A DNA stretch of 39,605 bases from Leptolyngbya sp. DLM2.Bin27 (GTDB taxonomy: Bacteria > Cyanobacteriota > Cyanobacteriia > Phormidesmidales > Phormidesmidaceae): assembly GCA_007694115.1 (NCBI GenBank), contig RECJ01000197.1, positions 1 to 39,605 on the forward strand, written 5' to 3'. Positions within the stretch are counted from its first letter, which is position 1; each line of letters starts with the position of its first letter. The translations under genes and the position numbers were made by a program. This document shows positions 1 through 7,187 of the stretch, in pieces. The notes beneath the pieces were generated by a model. It was given only the letters and a program-made list of their open reading frames with translations, searched no databases and was not told where the DNA came from.

Positions 1-54
1 CACAATGGAACTATACCGCCGTACCAGAAGTACAGGTTGTTTAATCCACGTTCC

Positions 55-732
55 TTAGGCCAGTAGAGTGTCGAGCAGCTCGGTGGCTAAAAAGGTTGCC
101 CCTACCCCGCAGATCACCAGCCCTGCCCGCTGCACCAGCCGGGCTGTGGAACGCTGCACCAGCTGACGACCGGCCAAAAAGGCTGCGATCGCAATACCCA
201 ACTGCACCGCCGTAAACCCAGTCAGGTAGGCCACCAGCGGCAGCGTCTGTGCGCCAAAGATTGCCTCTCCGTAGGCAAACCCGTGGAACAGCCCCGCCAG
301 GGCTGCCAACCCAATCATTACGGCGCTTTGAGGCCGATCTTTGAGGGCCAACAGCACCCCAAACCCCAGCACCGAGGCGGCAATCACCAGCTCTGCCGCC
401 GGTAGCGTGATCGCCGCTAGGTGCAGCCCGGTGCCGACCATAGCCGCCACCCCAAAGGCCACAGGGATCGCCGCCCCCCCGGCGCTCACCGCCGCCAGCA
501 GGCCCACCGCCACTACCACGGCCAGGTGGTCAAGGCCAATCACCGGGTGGGCCAGCCCCGACAAAAACCCCTCGGCAAAGGTGGCGGGCACTCGCCCCTC
601 AAGCGGGTGGTGGGCCAGACTGGGCAGAGGCAGCAGCAAAAGCGCCGATACCGCCAGCAAAACCCTCCGCCCTAGGGCAGTCTGTGGCACCCTAGGGCCG
701 ATGGCGTTTAGAGCCGCAAAACAATAATTCAT
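55..732 (-). CDS. hupE: HupE/UreJ family metal (probably cobalt or nickel) transporter
   Basis: A 225-residue integral membrane protein of the HupE/UreJ family, which is thought to import nickel or cobalt across the cytoplasmic membrane. An N-terminal hydrophobic signal (about residues 22-41) ends in LAHH, so a histidine lies near the predicted mature N-terminus. The family motif HPVIGLDHLAVV follows at about residues 62-73, and a second histidine/glycine motif, GLFHGFAYGEA, sits in a later membrane helix. About six hydrophobic segments are visible. The leader carries a cobalamin riboswitch, which points to cobalt as the substrate, since cobalt is needed to make B12; this inference follows the known B12-element control of hupE in cyanobacteria. 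The gene is alone on its strand. The ATG start is the first in frame after the riboswitch. Confidence 0.9.
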   Translation of the reverse strand: MNYCFAALNAIGPRVPQTALGRRVLLAVSALLLLPLPSLAHHPLEGRVPATFAEGFLSGLAHPVIGLDHLAVVVAVGLLAAVSAGGAAIPVAFGVAAMVGTGLHLAAITLPAAELVIAASVLGFGVLLALKDRPQSAVMIGLAALAGLFHGFAYGEAIFGAQTLPLVAYLTGFTAVQLGIAIAAFLAGRQLVQRSTARLVQRAGLVICGVGATFLATELLDTLLA

Positions 733-773
733 CCGTACCTCGCAGACGAAGAAAGAACAGTGAAAGCAATAGT

Positions 774-950
774 GCGATCGGCGGGCATTCTGGCTCAGCT
801 ATTTTGATGCTTAACGGAGTACTCCGTTGACCATCAAAATAGCTTCACAGCTGCGGGACAGCGGCAGTCTCACACTGCACTTTCCCCGTTACCTCTGGCG
901 GCTGATCCCCACCAGAACCGATAGCGCCCAAGCATCATAGCACCGGGATG
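774..950 (-). promoter_or_regulatory. Cobalamin (B12) riboswitch in the hupE leader
   Basis: Read on the minus strand, the leader shows the landmarks of the cobalamin aptamer in order: GGTGCTATGATGCTTGG near the 5' end, an AACGGGGAAAGTGCAG core, the conserved B12 box GACTGCCGCTGTCCCGCAG followed by CTGTGA, and a closing GCCAGAATGCCCGCC at the 3' end. A variable stem separates the B12 box from the 3' element, as the family allows. The element ends about 40 bases before the hupE ATG. No U-rich terminator follows, so control is more likely at translation. Boundaries are approximate. Confidence 0.88.
797..844 (-). other. Long perfect hairpin inside the cobalamin riboswitch
   Basis: Bases 797-809 (AGCTATTTTGATG) are perfectly complementary to 832-844, and the loop side contains a perfect 16-base palindrome at 813-828 (AACGGAGTACTCCGTT). 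The whole forms one 48-nt rod between the B12 box and the 3' aptamer strand. It occupies the position of the variable stem of the riboswitch. It lacks a T-tract, so it is not a simple terminator. Confidence 0.75.
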
Positions 951-955
951 ATTTG

Positions 956-1112
956 CCCCCGCCCCCGGTTCGTCAATAGTCACCTCGCCCCATCCCCCAA
1001 CACCGCCATCTCCTTCACCTCTTCACCCACTCACCTACTCACCCACTTCCCCACCCCCTACCCATCCACTCCCCACCTCCCCTGATCCCCACCTCTCACC
1101 CCCCACCAAAAG
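956..1112. repeat. Low-complexity pyrimidine-rich tract
   Basis: About 155 bases made almost only of C, T and A on the plus strand, with irregular short units such as CTCACCCAC and CTCACCTA. It fills the gap between the hupE riboswitch and the ABC1 kinase gene. No gene or promoter is clear inside it. Homopurine/homopyrimidine short repeats of this kind are common between genes in filamentous cyanobacteria. Confidence 0.7.
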
Positions 1113-1160
1113 CCTTACCATAGGTTCTTGAACATCCGGCCACCCCCACCTATCGCCAAA

Positions 1161-2807
1161 ATGGTTTCATCGTCACGTTTAGCCCGGCAGAAGGAAATTA
1201 TTGAAGTAGTGCTCGGCAATGGCTGGGACTACATGCGCCGGGTGCTAGTGGGCGGCAAGGCCGACGAGCCGGAGATCCCGCCCCCGGCGGTGCTGCGCAA
1301 CATCTTGACCGACCTGGGGCCGGTCTACGTCAAACTGGGGCAGCTGTTGAGCACCCGCCCCGACCTGATGCCCCCGGCCTATATCGAAGAACTCAGCCGA
1401 CTGCAAAGCACCGTCCCCGCCGTTGACCCCCAGGAAATCGAGACCCACATCCGGCTCCATTTGGGCCAGCCCCCGGAGGAACTGTTTGAGCGGCTAGACT
1501 ACCTGGCGATCGCAGCGGGTTCCATCGCCCAAACCCATAAGGCCATTCTCAAAGACGGTCGCCAGGTGGCCCTCAAGGTGCAGCGCCCCGGTATCGAGCG
1601 CCAGGTCGAGCGCGACATGACCCTGATCCGCGATGTGGCCCGGCTGGTGTCGACCACCCAGTTTGGTCAGCGCTACAACGTCGTCGAGCTAGCCGACGAA
1701 TTTGCCGACGCCATCAACACCGAACTAGACTTCACCACCGAAGCCGCCTACACCGACCAGCTGCGCCGCAACCTGTCTAAAAGCAGCTGGTATGACCCCA
1801 ACCAGCTCGTGGTGCCCCAGATCTATTGGGATTTAACCAATTCCAAAATTATGACCATGGAGTGGCTGGAGGGCACCCCACTGCTCAAGGCCGACCTGCT
1901 GGTTGAAGATGCCCACAACGGCACCACCGGCCTGCGATCGATCGCCACTACCCTGCTGTTTCGCGCCTTCTTTAAACAATATTTCGTCGATGGGTTTTTC
2001 CACGCCGATCCCCACCCCGGCAATATTTTCTACCTCACCGATGGCCGTCTGGCGCTGCTCGACTGCGGCATGATGGGCCACATGGACCCGCGTACCCGCA
2101 ACACCATGACCGAAATGGTGCTGGCAATCGTCAACTGCGATGCCCAGCGCTGCACTCAGCTCACCCTCCAGCTGGCCGAACCCCTGCAGCCGGTCAACCT
2201 GGCCCGGCTGGAGAGCGACTACACCCGCCTGCTGGGGCGCTACTACGGCCTCAGCCTAGAGCAGATCAACACCGCCGAAATTTTTGGCCAAATCTTAGAG
2301 GCGGGCACCCGCAACCACCTGCGCTGGCCCGCCAACGTGGGCCTATTTACCAAGTCGCTGGCCAACCTAGAGGGGGCGGCGCGGCTGTTTAACCCTGGGG
2401 TCAACCTGATTGACGAAGTGCGCCCGCTGATGGCCGACCTGTTTCGCCAGCAGCTGGTGGGGGATGACCCGCTCCAGGCGCTGCTGCGCACGGGGCTAGA
2501 GTTTCGCAATCTGTCGCTGAGTTCGCCCCGGCAGGTGGGCTTTTTGCTCGACCGCCTCAGCTCTGAGCAGCTCAAGTTCAGCCTCAGCATTCAGGGGCTA
2601 GACGATCTGCGCCGCAGCCTCGATGACGCCTCTAGCCGCCAGTCGTTCAGCATTGTGGTGGCGGCGCTGATCGTGGGGGCGGCGATTGTTGCTACCGGGC
2701 GGCAGTCACCCCAGGGGCAGATTCTCAGCATTGTGCTGTTTGCGTCGGCCAGTTTCTTTGGCCTGTGGCTGCTGTTTAGCATTGTGCGCCCCAGGCGACG
2801 GCGGTAG
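1161..2807 (+). CDS. ABC1/UbiB/AarF family atypical kinase
   Basis: A member of the ABC1 (UbiB/ADCK) protein-kinase-like family, usually linked to prenylquinone synthesis or redox stress in cyanobacteria and plastids; the target is not known from sequence. The diagnostic KxGQ motif appears as VYVKLGQLLSTRPDL, followed by the AxGS nucleotide loop (AAGSIAQTHKA), the lysine strand ALKVQRPG, the ExD-type segment ELDFTTEA, the catalytic loop FHADPHPGN and the metal-binding DCG. Two hydrophobic segments near the C-terminus suggest a membrane anchor. The ATG at 1161 gives 548 residues; a TTG at 1128 would add a proline-rich 11-residue extension. The gene converges on gnd with a shared terminator. 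Several paralogues are normal in cyanobacteria, so no symbol is given. Confidence 0.9.
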   Translation: MVSSSRLARQKEIIEVVLGNGWDYMRRVLVGGKADEPEIPPPAVLRNILTDLGPVYVKLGQLLSTRPDLMPPAYIEELSRLQSTVPAVDPQEIETHIRLHLGQPPEELFERLDYLAIAAGSIAQTHKAILKDGRQVALKVQRPGIERQVERDMTLIRDVARLVSTTQFGQRYNVVELADEFADAINTELDFTTEAAYTDQLRRNLSKSSWYDPNQLVVPQIYWDLTNSKIMTMEWLEGTPLLKADLLVEDAHNGTTGLRSIATTLLFRAFFKQYFVDGFFHADPHPGNIFYLTDGRLALLDCGMMGHMDPRTRNTMTEMVLAIVNCDAQRCTQLTLQLAEPLQPVNLARLESDYTRLLGRYYGLSLEQINTAEIFGQILEAGTRNHLRWPANVGLFTKSLANLEGAARLFNPGVNLIDEVRPLMADLFRQQLVGDDPLQALLRTGLEFRNLSLSSPRQVGFLLDRLSSEQLKFSLSIQGLDDLRRSLDDASSRQSFSIVVAALIVGAAIVATGRQSPQGQILSIVLFASASFFGLWLLFSIVRPRRRR

Positions 2808-2830
2808 ATGGTCTCGGGGTCAAAGGGCCA

Positions 2831-2869
2831 AAAAAGGCCGCCGACCTCCAATAGATCGGCGGCCTTTTT
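2831..2869. terminator. Bidirectional intrinsic terminator
   Basis: AAAAAGGCCGCCGA at 2831-2844 pairs perfectly with TCGGCGGCCTTTTT at 2856-2869, leaving an 11-base loop. The GC-rich stem is flanked by A5 and T5, so it can stop transcription from both the ABC1 kinase gene (plus) and gnd (minus), which converge here. Confidence 0.92.
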
Positions 2870-2884
2870 AAGTCTGAGCGTTGG

Positions 2885-4309
2885 TTACACCCGCGCCGGA
2901 GCCTTTTGCCATTCGGTGTGGAAGGTGCCCTCTTTGTCGACCCGCACGTAGGTGTGGGCTCCAAAGTAGTCGCGCTGGGCTTGGGTCAGGTTTTGCGGTA
3001 GGCGATCGCGCCGGTAGCTGTCGAAGTAGTCGAGCGAGGCGCTAAACGCTGGCACCGGAATGCCAAAGGTCGCCGCCATGGCAATGACTTCGCGCCAGGC
3101 GGTCTGGCGGTCGAGAATGGTCTGCTTAAACTCAGGGGCCAGCAGCAGGTTGGGCAGGCTGGGGTTTTCGTCGTAGGCGTGCTTGATCTTATTCAAGAAC
3201 CCGGCGCGAATGATGCAGCCCCCCTTCCAGATGCGGGCGGTTTCACCCAGGTTAACGTCGTACTCATAGTGCTTTGAGGCCGCGCCAATCAGCGCCATGC
3301 CCTGGGCGTAGGAGCAGATCTTTGAGCAGTACAGCGCATCGCGGATCTTGTTCACCATGGCTTTGACGTCGCCATCAAAGTTGACCACCGGGCCATCGAG
3401 TTCCTTCGAGGCCGCTACTCGCTCTTCTTTGATCGACGACATAATGCGGGCGTTGACCGCCGCCGTAATGGTGGGAATGCCCACACCTAGCTCTAGGGCG
3501 CTCATCACCGTCCAGCGGCCGGTGCCCTTTTGGCCTGCGGCATCCATGATCAGCTCCACCAGGGGGCCGTTGGTGTCGGCATCGATATTGGTGAAGATGT
3601 CGGCGGTGATTTCAATTAAGAACGAATTGAGTTCGTCGGTCAGGTTCCATTCGCTAAACACGTCGAACAGCTGGGTGTGGTTGAGGCCCAGCACGCTCTT
3701 CATCAGGTCGTAGGCCTCGGCGATCAGCTGCATGTCGCCGTACTCGATGCCGTTGTGCACCATCTTGACGTAGTGGCCTGCGCCCCGGGGGCCGATGTAG
3801 GTGACGCAGGGGCCGTCATCCACCTGGGCGGCAATTTTTTTGACGATCGGCTCAATCGAGTCGTAGGCGGCACGGGTGCCGCCGGGCATCAGGCTGGGGC
3901 CGAGCAGCGCCCCTTCTTCGCCGCCGCTGACGCCCATGCCGATGAACCGCAGGCCAGTGGCTTCTAGGTCTTTGGTGCGGCGCTCGGTGTCTTCGTAGAG
4001 GGAGTTGCCGCCATCCATGATCATGTCGCCGTCATCCAGCAGCGGGCGCAGCTGATCGATCACCGCATCCACCGGGCCGCCAGCCTTGACCATGACCAAA
4101 ATCCGGCGGGGCCGATCTAGGGACTCGACGAACTCTTCGAGGCTGTAGGCGGCTTTGACGTTTTTGCCCTGGGCACGGGTGGCCATAAATTTTTCGGTCA
4201 CCGCTGCGGTGCGGTTGTAGACCGCCACCGGAAAGCCTTTGCTCTCAACGTTGAGGGCCAGATTCTCGCCCATCACGGCGAGGCCAATTACACCAAAACT
4301 CTGTGCCAT
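2885..4309 (-). CDS. gnd: 6-phosphogluconate dehydrogenase (decarboxylating)
   Basis: Converts 6-phosphogluconate to ribulose 5-phosphate and CO2 while making NADPH, in the oxidative pentose phosphate pathway, the main dark sugar-oxidation route of cyanobacteria. At 474 residues it has the full family length. The N-terminal Rossmann motif GVIGLAVMGENLALN binds NADP. The substrate segment IGMGVSGGEEGA is present, as is the catalytic-lysine region HYVKMVHNGIEYGDMQ. The C-terminal half is the all-helical dimerisation domain. The gene is monocistronic; its 3' end meets the terminator shared with the ABC1 kinase gene. The ATG start directly precedes AQSFGVIGL, as usual for this enzyme. Confidence 0.97.
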   Translation of the reverse strand: MAQSFGVIGLAVMGENLALNVESKGFPVAVYNRTAAVTEKFMATRAQGKNVKAAYSLEEFVESLDRPRRILVMVKAGGPVDAVIDQLRPLLDDGDMIMDGGNSLYEDTERRTKDLEATGLRFIGMGVSGGEEGALLGPSLMPGGTRAAYDSIEPIVKKIAAQVDDGPCVTYIGPRGAGHYVKMVHNGIEYGDMQLIAEAYDLMKSVLGLNHTQLFDVFSEWNLTDELNSFLIEITADIFTNIDADTNGPLVELIMDAAGQKGTGRWTVMSALELGVGIPTITAAVNARIMSSIKEERVAASKELDGPVVNFDGDVKAMVNKIRDALYCSKICSYAQGMALIGAASKHYEYDVNLGETARIWKGGCIIRAGFLNKIKHAYDENPSLPNLLLAPEFKQTILDRQTAWREVIAMAATFGIPVPAFSASLDYFDSYRRDRLPQNLTQAQRDYFGAHTYVRVDKEGTFHTEWQKAPARV

Positions 4310-4987
4310 GTCAATTTCTCGGTAACGGTTGGGTCAAAAGTCGAAAACGGGCTGCAAGGCAGAACCTGGGCAGAACGCTGGATTGTGTGGGGTTGCTTGG
4401 ATCAAGGCCGCATCTAGGGGACACGCGATCGCATCAAAACTGTCAACAGACTAAACAACTTTTTCAAAATGGCCATGCTCCCAAAGGTTTTCTTTAGGTG
4501 TGACGGCCAAAGCCAGGGTCTTCTGACCTGACAAAGAGGGTTGCGAAGAATGTTGGGCAGTCGATGATTTGTTTTTAGGGTCTAGGGCTGCGATCGCACA
4601 TCCCCCTTTATCAGGAGAACCGATCCCTGGAGAACCGATCCCGGGAGCACCGGTAATGAATTGAGCCCCACCCCCGGCGCTAAGGCAGCGGAGATATTCA
4701 CTGGGCATTTCTACCACAGCGCTGTAGACTCACCCAAACTCACGCTCAGTGCCAGCTGGCCCTCTCGATTGGCCGGGGCACCCCACAGCAACCCCCACGA
4801 GGGGCCTGGTTTGAGTCGAAGTCGCTCAAAACAAATTTTGGATGGGTGCGCCCCTCAAGCCTTCACCGGCTGAGCTTGTGTTCAGAAGAACAGCCGAGGG
4901 ATCGGACTTGGCCCAGCGGGCCGGTCGCGCTCAACCCTCGCTCAACCCTCGCTCAACCCTCAATGTAGAGAAATTGAGCTGAACCCG
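4310..4987. other. 678-base intergenic region with short tandem repeats
   Basis: No convincing gene was found between gnd and the RRM gene. The gnd 5' region should lie at the left end; on the minus strand a TTGACA occurs at 4441-4446, but no good -10 follows. Two short tandem repeats are present: GGAGAACCGATCCC twice at 4614-4627 and 4629-4642, and the 11-mer CGCTCAACCCT three times at 4928-4960. One HIP1 octamer core lies near 4591. Open frames here (for example 4451-4717, minus) mostly translate the repeats and resemble no known protein. Confidence 0.6.
4928..4960. repeat. Three tandem copies of an 11-bp unit
   Basis: CGCTCAACCCT is repeated three times without mismatch (4928-4938, 4939-4949, 4950-4960), just downstream of the RRM gene on the other strand. 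Confidence 0.9.
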
Positions 4988-5311
4988 CTAGAGCGGGTTG
5001 TGGGAAAATCGGTTGCTGCGGTTAGGACGACTGCTGCCGTCGCCGGTGCTGCTGCCGCCGCCATCGTCGGTGCGGGGACGAGCTTTGTTAACCCGCAATT
5101 CACGACCTAGCCACTCGGCCCCATCTAGCTCGGAGATAGCCTGGTCTTCTTTCGCTTCATCAGCCATATCGACAAAGGCAAAGCCGCGCTTACGACCCGT
5201 TTCACGGTCAATGGGCAGGCTGATGCGGGTGACCTCACCGTACTCGGCGAAAACACTCTTAATGTCGTCCTCAGATGCCTGAAAGGACAAGTTACCGATG
5301 TAAATAGTCAC
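4988..5311 (-). CDS. RRM-domain RNA-binding protein (cyanobacterial Rbp type)
   Basis: A 107-residue single-RRM protein of the cyanobacterial Rbp family, which binds RNA and is often induced by cold or targets mRNAs. RNP2 is IYIGNL (residues 3-8) and RNP1 is RKRGFAFVDM (about 42-51), with the aromatic RNA-stacking residues in place. The RRM ends near residue 80, followed by a short Gly/Ser/Asp-rich tail rather than a long glycine-rich one. The gene is monocistronic, with a leader that can fold into a long stem (5349-5400). The stop codon lies in the loop of a small palindrome, AACCCGCTAGAGCGGGTT at 4982-4999. A second RRM protein of different type is at 38953-39393. Confidence 0.93.
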   Translation of the reverse strand: MTIYIGNLSFQASEDDIKSVFAEYGEVTRISLPIDRETGRKRGFAFVDMADEAKEDQAISELDGAEWLGRELRVNKARPRTDDGGGSSTGDGSSRPNRSNRFSHNPL

Positions 5312-5348
5312 AAGTCTCTCCGAACCAAACTATCGAGCACTCAAACCT

Positions 5349-5400
5349 CGAAGCCTTGGCCCAGGCGGGCTAGCGCCTCTGCCTGAGGTCTTGGGCTTCG
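5349..5400 (-). promoter_or_regulatory. Possible 5'-leader stem-loop of the RRM gene
   Basis: CGAAGCC (5349-5355) pairs with GGCTTCG (5394-5400), and an inner CAGGC (5362-5366) pairs with GCCTG (5381-5385). The 52-nt structure lies 38-89 bases before the ATG. Leaders of rbp genes are often regulated, but the role here is inference. Confidence 0.4.
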
Positions 5401-5466
5401 ATATTTAAGCGCCATCATAGCTGATTCTTTTCGGGCTAGCAGTAGCCCATCTCACACCTAGAGAAC

Positions 5467-6942
5467 TTATTCAGCTAGCACCCACTGCACCAGGGTGCGC
5501 ACGCCAAAGCCGGTGCCACCGGGGTTGTTGTAGCCGCTTTCTTTCTCAGTCCAAACCGGGCCAGCCACATCGAGGTGTGCCCAGGGGGTGGCGTTGACAA
5601 ACTGCTTGAGAAACAGAGCCGCCGTAATTGACCCGCCGGGGCGGGGGCCGGTGTTCTTCATATCGGCCACGATAGACTTGAGCCCGTCAAAATACTTTCC
5701 CTCCATGGGCAGCCGCCAAAATTTCTCGCCAGCGGCGGCGGCGGCGGCGGCGAGGCCCTGGGCCAGCTCGTCGTTTTCGCTAAACAGCCCGGCGATGTCG
5801 TCGCCTAGGGCGACAATGCAGGCTCCGGTGAGGGTGGCCAGATCAACAATCGCGTCGACGCCGAGCTTTTCGGCAAACACCAGGGCATCGGCCAGGGTGA
5901 GCCGACCCTCGGCGTCGGTGTTGTTGACCTCAATGGTTTTGCCGTTGGAGGCGGTGAGAATGTCGCCGGGGCGCATGGCGTTGCCGCCGATCATGTTTTC
6001 GGCGGCGGCGCTGATGAAGTGCACTTCGGCGCTGGGCCGGATCTGGGCGATCGCCTTGGCGGCCCCCAGGGTGGCGGCGGCTCCACCCATGTCAATTTTC
6101 ATCATCTCGATGCCGCTGCCCGCCCCTTTGATATTGAGGCCGCCGGAGTCGAAGGTGAGGCCCTTGCCGACGATGGCCAGCTTGCGGCTGGGGGTGCCGG
6201 TGGGTTTATAGGTGAGATGAATAAACTTGGGCGGGAGATCAGAGGCTCGGGCTACCCCCAGGTAGGCCCCCATGCCCAGGGCTTCACACTGCTCTTGATC
6301 GAGAATTTCTAGCTCTAGGTCGTGGGCCGTGGCGATGTCTTGGGCGGTCTGGGCCAGCAGCTCGGGGGTGACCACGTTGGCCGGGGCCGACACCAGCTCA
6401 CGGGCCAAGATCACCCCAGAGCAGATGGCCTGGGCGGTTTGCAGACTGGCTTTTTGGTCGGGCAGGCCGAGGAAGTGGATCTGCTCAAGGGTGACCTTGC
6501 TGGCCTTGGGGTCTGATTTGAAGCGGTGGTCTTGGTGCAGAGCTAGGCTGACCCCCTCGGCCAGGGCCTGGGCGGTGAGGGCGGCGTCATTGTGTACCAT
6601 GGGCAAGCTCAGGCCCAGGGAGGCACATTTTTCTTTTTTGGCCAGGCGGGCGGCGGCGGCGGCGGCGCGGCGCAGGGTGTCGGCGGTGATCGCTTCAGCG
6701 GCTCCGAGGCCGACAATGCCCAACTTGCGGATGCTAGCCCCAGGGCCGACCCGGGTGATGGCGGTGGTGCCGTCTTTGCCGGTGAATTCGACCTCGTCAA
6801 TCAGCTCTTGCAGCAGCCCAGAGACGCGGCTGTTGAGCTCGGCTAGGGTGGTGGAGAGGGGCAGGGCGGCTTCGCTGAGGCCAATGATCAAGGCGTCGCC
6901 AGACCAATCGAGCAGGGGGGTGTTAGAGGCGTAAAATTCCAT
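5467..6942 (-). CDS. pepA: Leucyl (M17) aminopeptidase
   Basis: A cytosolic metallo-aminopeptidase of family M17 that trims N-terminal residues from peptides using two metal ions. The 491-residue length fits the family. The signature NTDAEGRL is present in the C-terminal catalytic domain, together with [14 protein letters not shown], which supplies a metal-binding Asp and the catalytic Lys, and the glycine-rich DMGGAA. The N-terminal macro-like domain is less conserved and carries an alanine run ([12 protein letters not shown]). The C-terminus ([20 protein letters not shown]) is complete. The ATG start is next to a T-rich stretch and there is no close same-strand neighbour, so it is probably transcribed alone. 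Confidence 0.96.
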   Translation of the reverse strand: MEFYASNTPLLDWSGDALIIGLSEAALPLSTTLAELNSRVSGLLQELIDEVEFTGKDGTTAITRVGPGASIRKLGIVGLGAAEAITADTLRRAAAAAARLAKKEKCASLGLSLPMVHNDAALTAQALAEGVSLALHQDHRFKSDPKASKVTLEQIHFLGLPDQKASLQTAQAICSGVILARELVSAPANVVTPELLAQTAQDIATAHDLELEILDQEQCEALGMGAYLGVARASDLPPKFIHLTYKPTGTPSRKLAIVGKGLTFDSGGLNIKGAGSGIEMMKIDMGGAAATLGAAKAIAQIRPSAEVHFISAAAENMIGGNAMRPGDILTASNGKTIEVNNTDAEGRLTLADALVFAEKLGVDAIVDLATLTGACIVALGDDIAGLFSENDELAQGLAAAAAAAGEKFWRLPMEGKYFDGLKSIVADMKNTGPRPGGSITAALFLKQFVNATPWAHLDVAGPVWTEKESGYNNPGGTGFGVRTLVQWVLAE

Positions 6943-7002
6943 TCAACCTGGGGGCTAGTTTCTGTTTAGTTGCTTTTTTACTATAGACCTTGGATCACCC
7001 CT

Positions 7003-7046
7003 GGGGCCGAGGTGGGGCCGAGGTGGGGCCGAGGTGGGGCCGAGGT
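7003..7046. repeat. Four perfect tandem copies of an 11-bp unit
   Basis: GGGGCCGAGGT is repeated exactly four times in the divergent gap between pepA and the lytic transglycosylase gene. One unit per helical turn places every copy on the same DNA face. It ends about 140 bases before the transglycosylase ATG. Confidence 0.95.
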
Positions 7047-7187
7047 GGGAGCAGTTAAACCAGTCGTCAATAGGTTCGCTACTATTTCGCTACTATGAGG
7101 ACGGATTAGCGAGCTGACTCCCGGGCCAAAGGTTTGCCCAGGGCTGAGGTTTGCGCTCAACCCCTGACCACAATTTATGGGTATGCC

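Noticed and set aside
797..844. Stand-alone terminator upstream of hupE
   Set aside because: There is no T-run, and its position between the B12 box and the 3' aptamer strand fits the variable stem of the riboswitch better.
4451..4717. 88-aa frame on the minus strand between gnd and the RRM gene
   Set aside because: It translates a local 15-bp repeat (GIGSP units), lacks a ribosome site and resembles no protein family.
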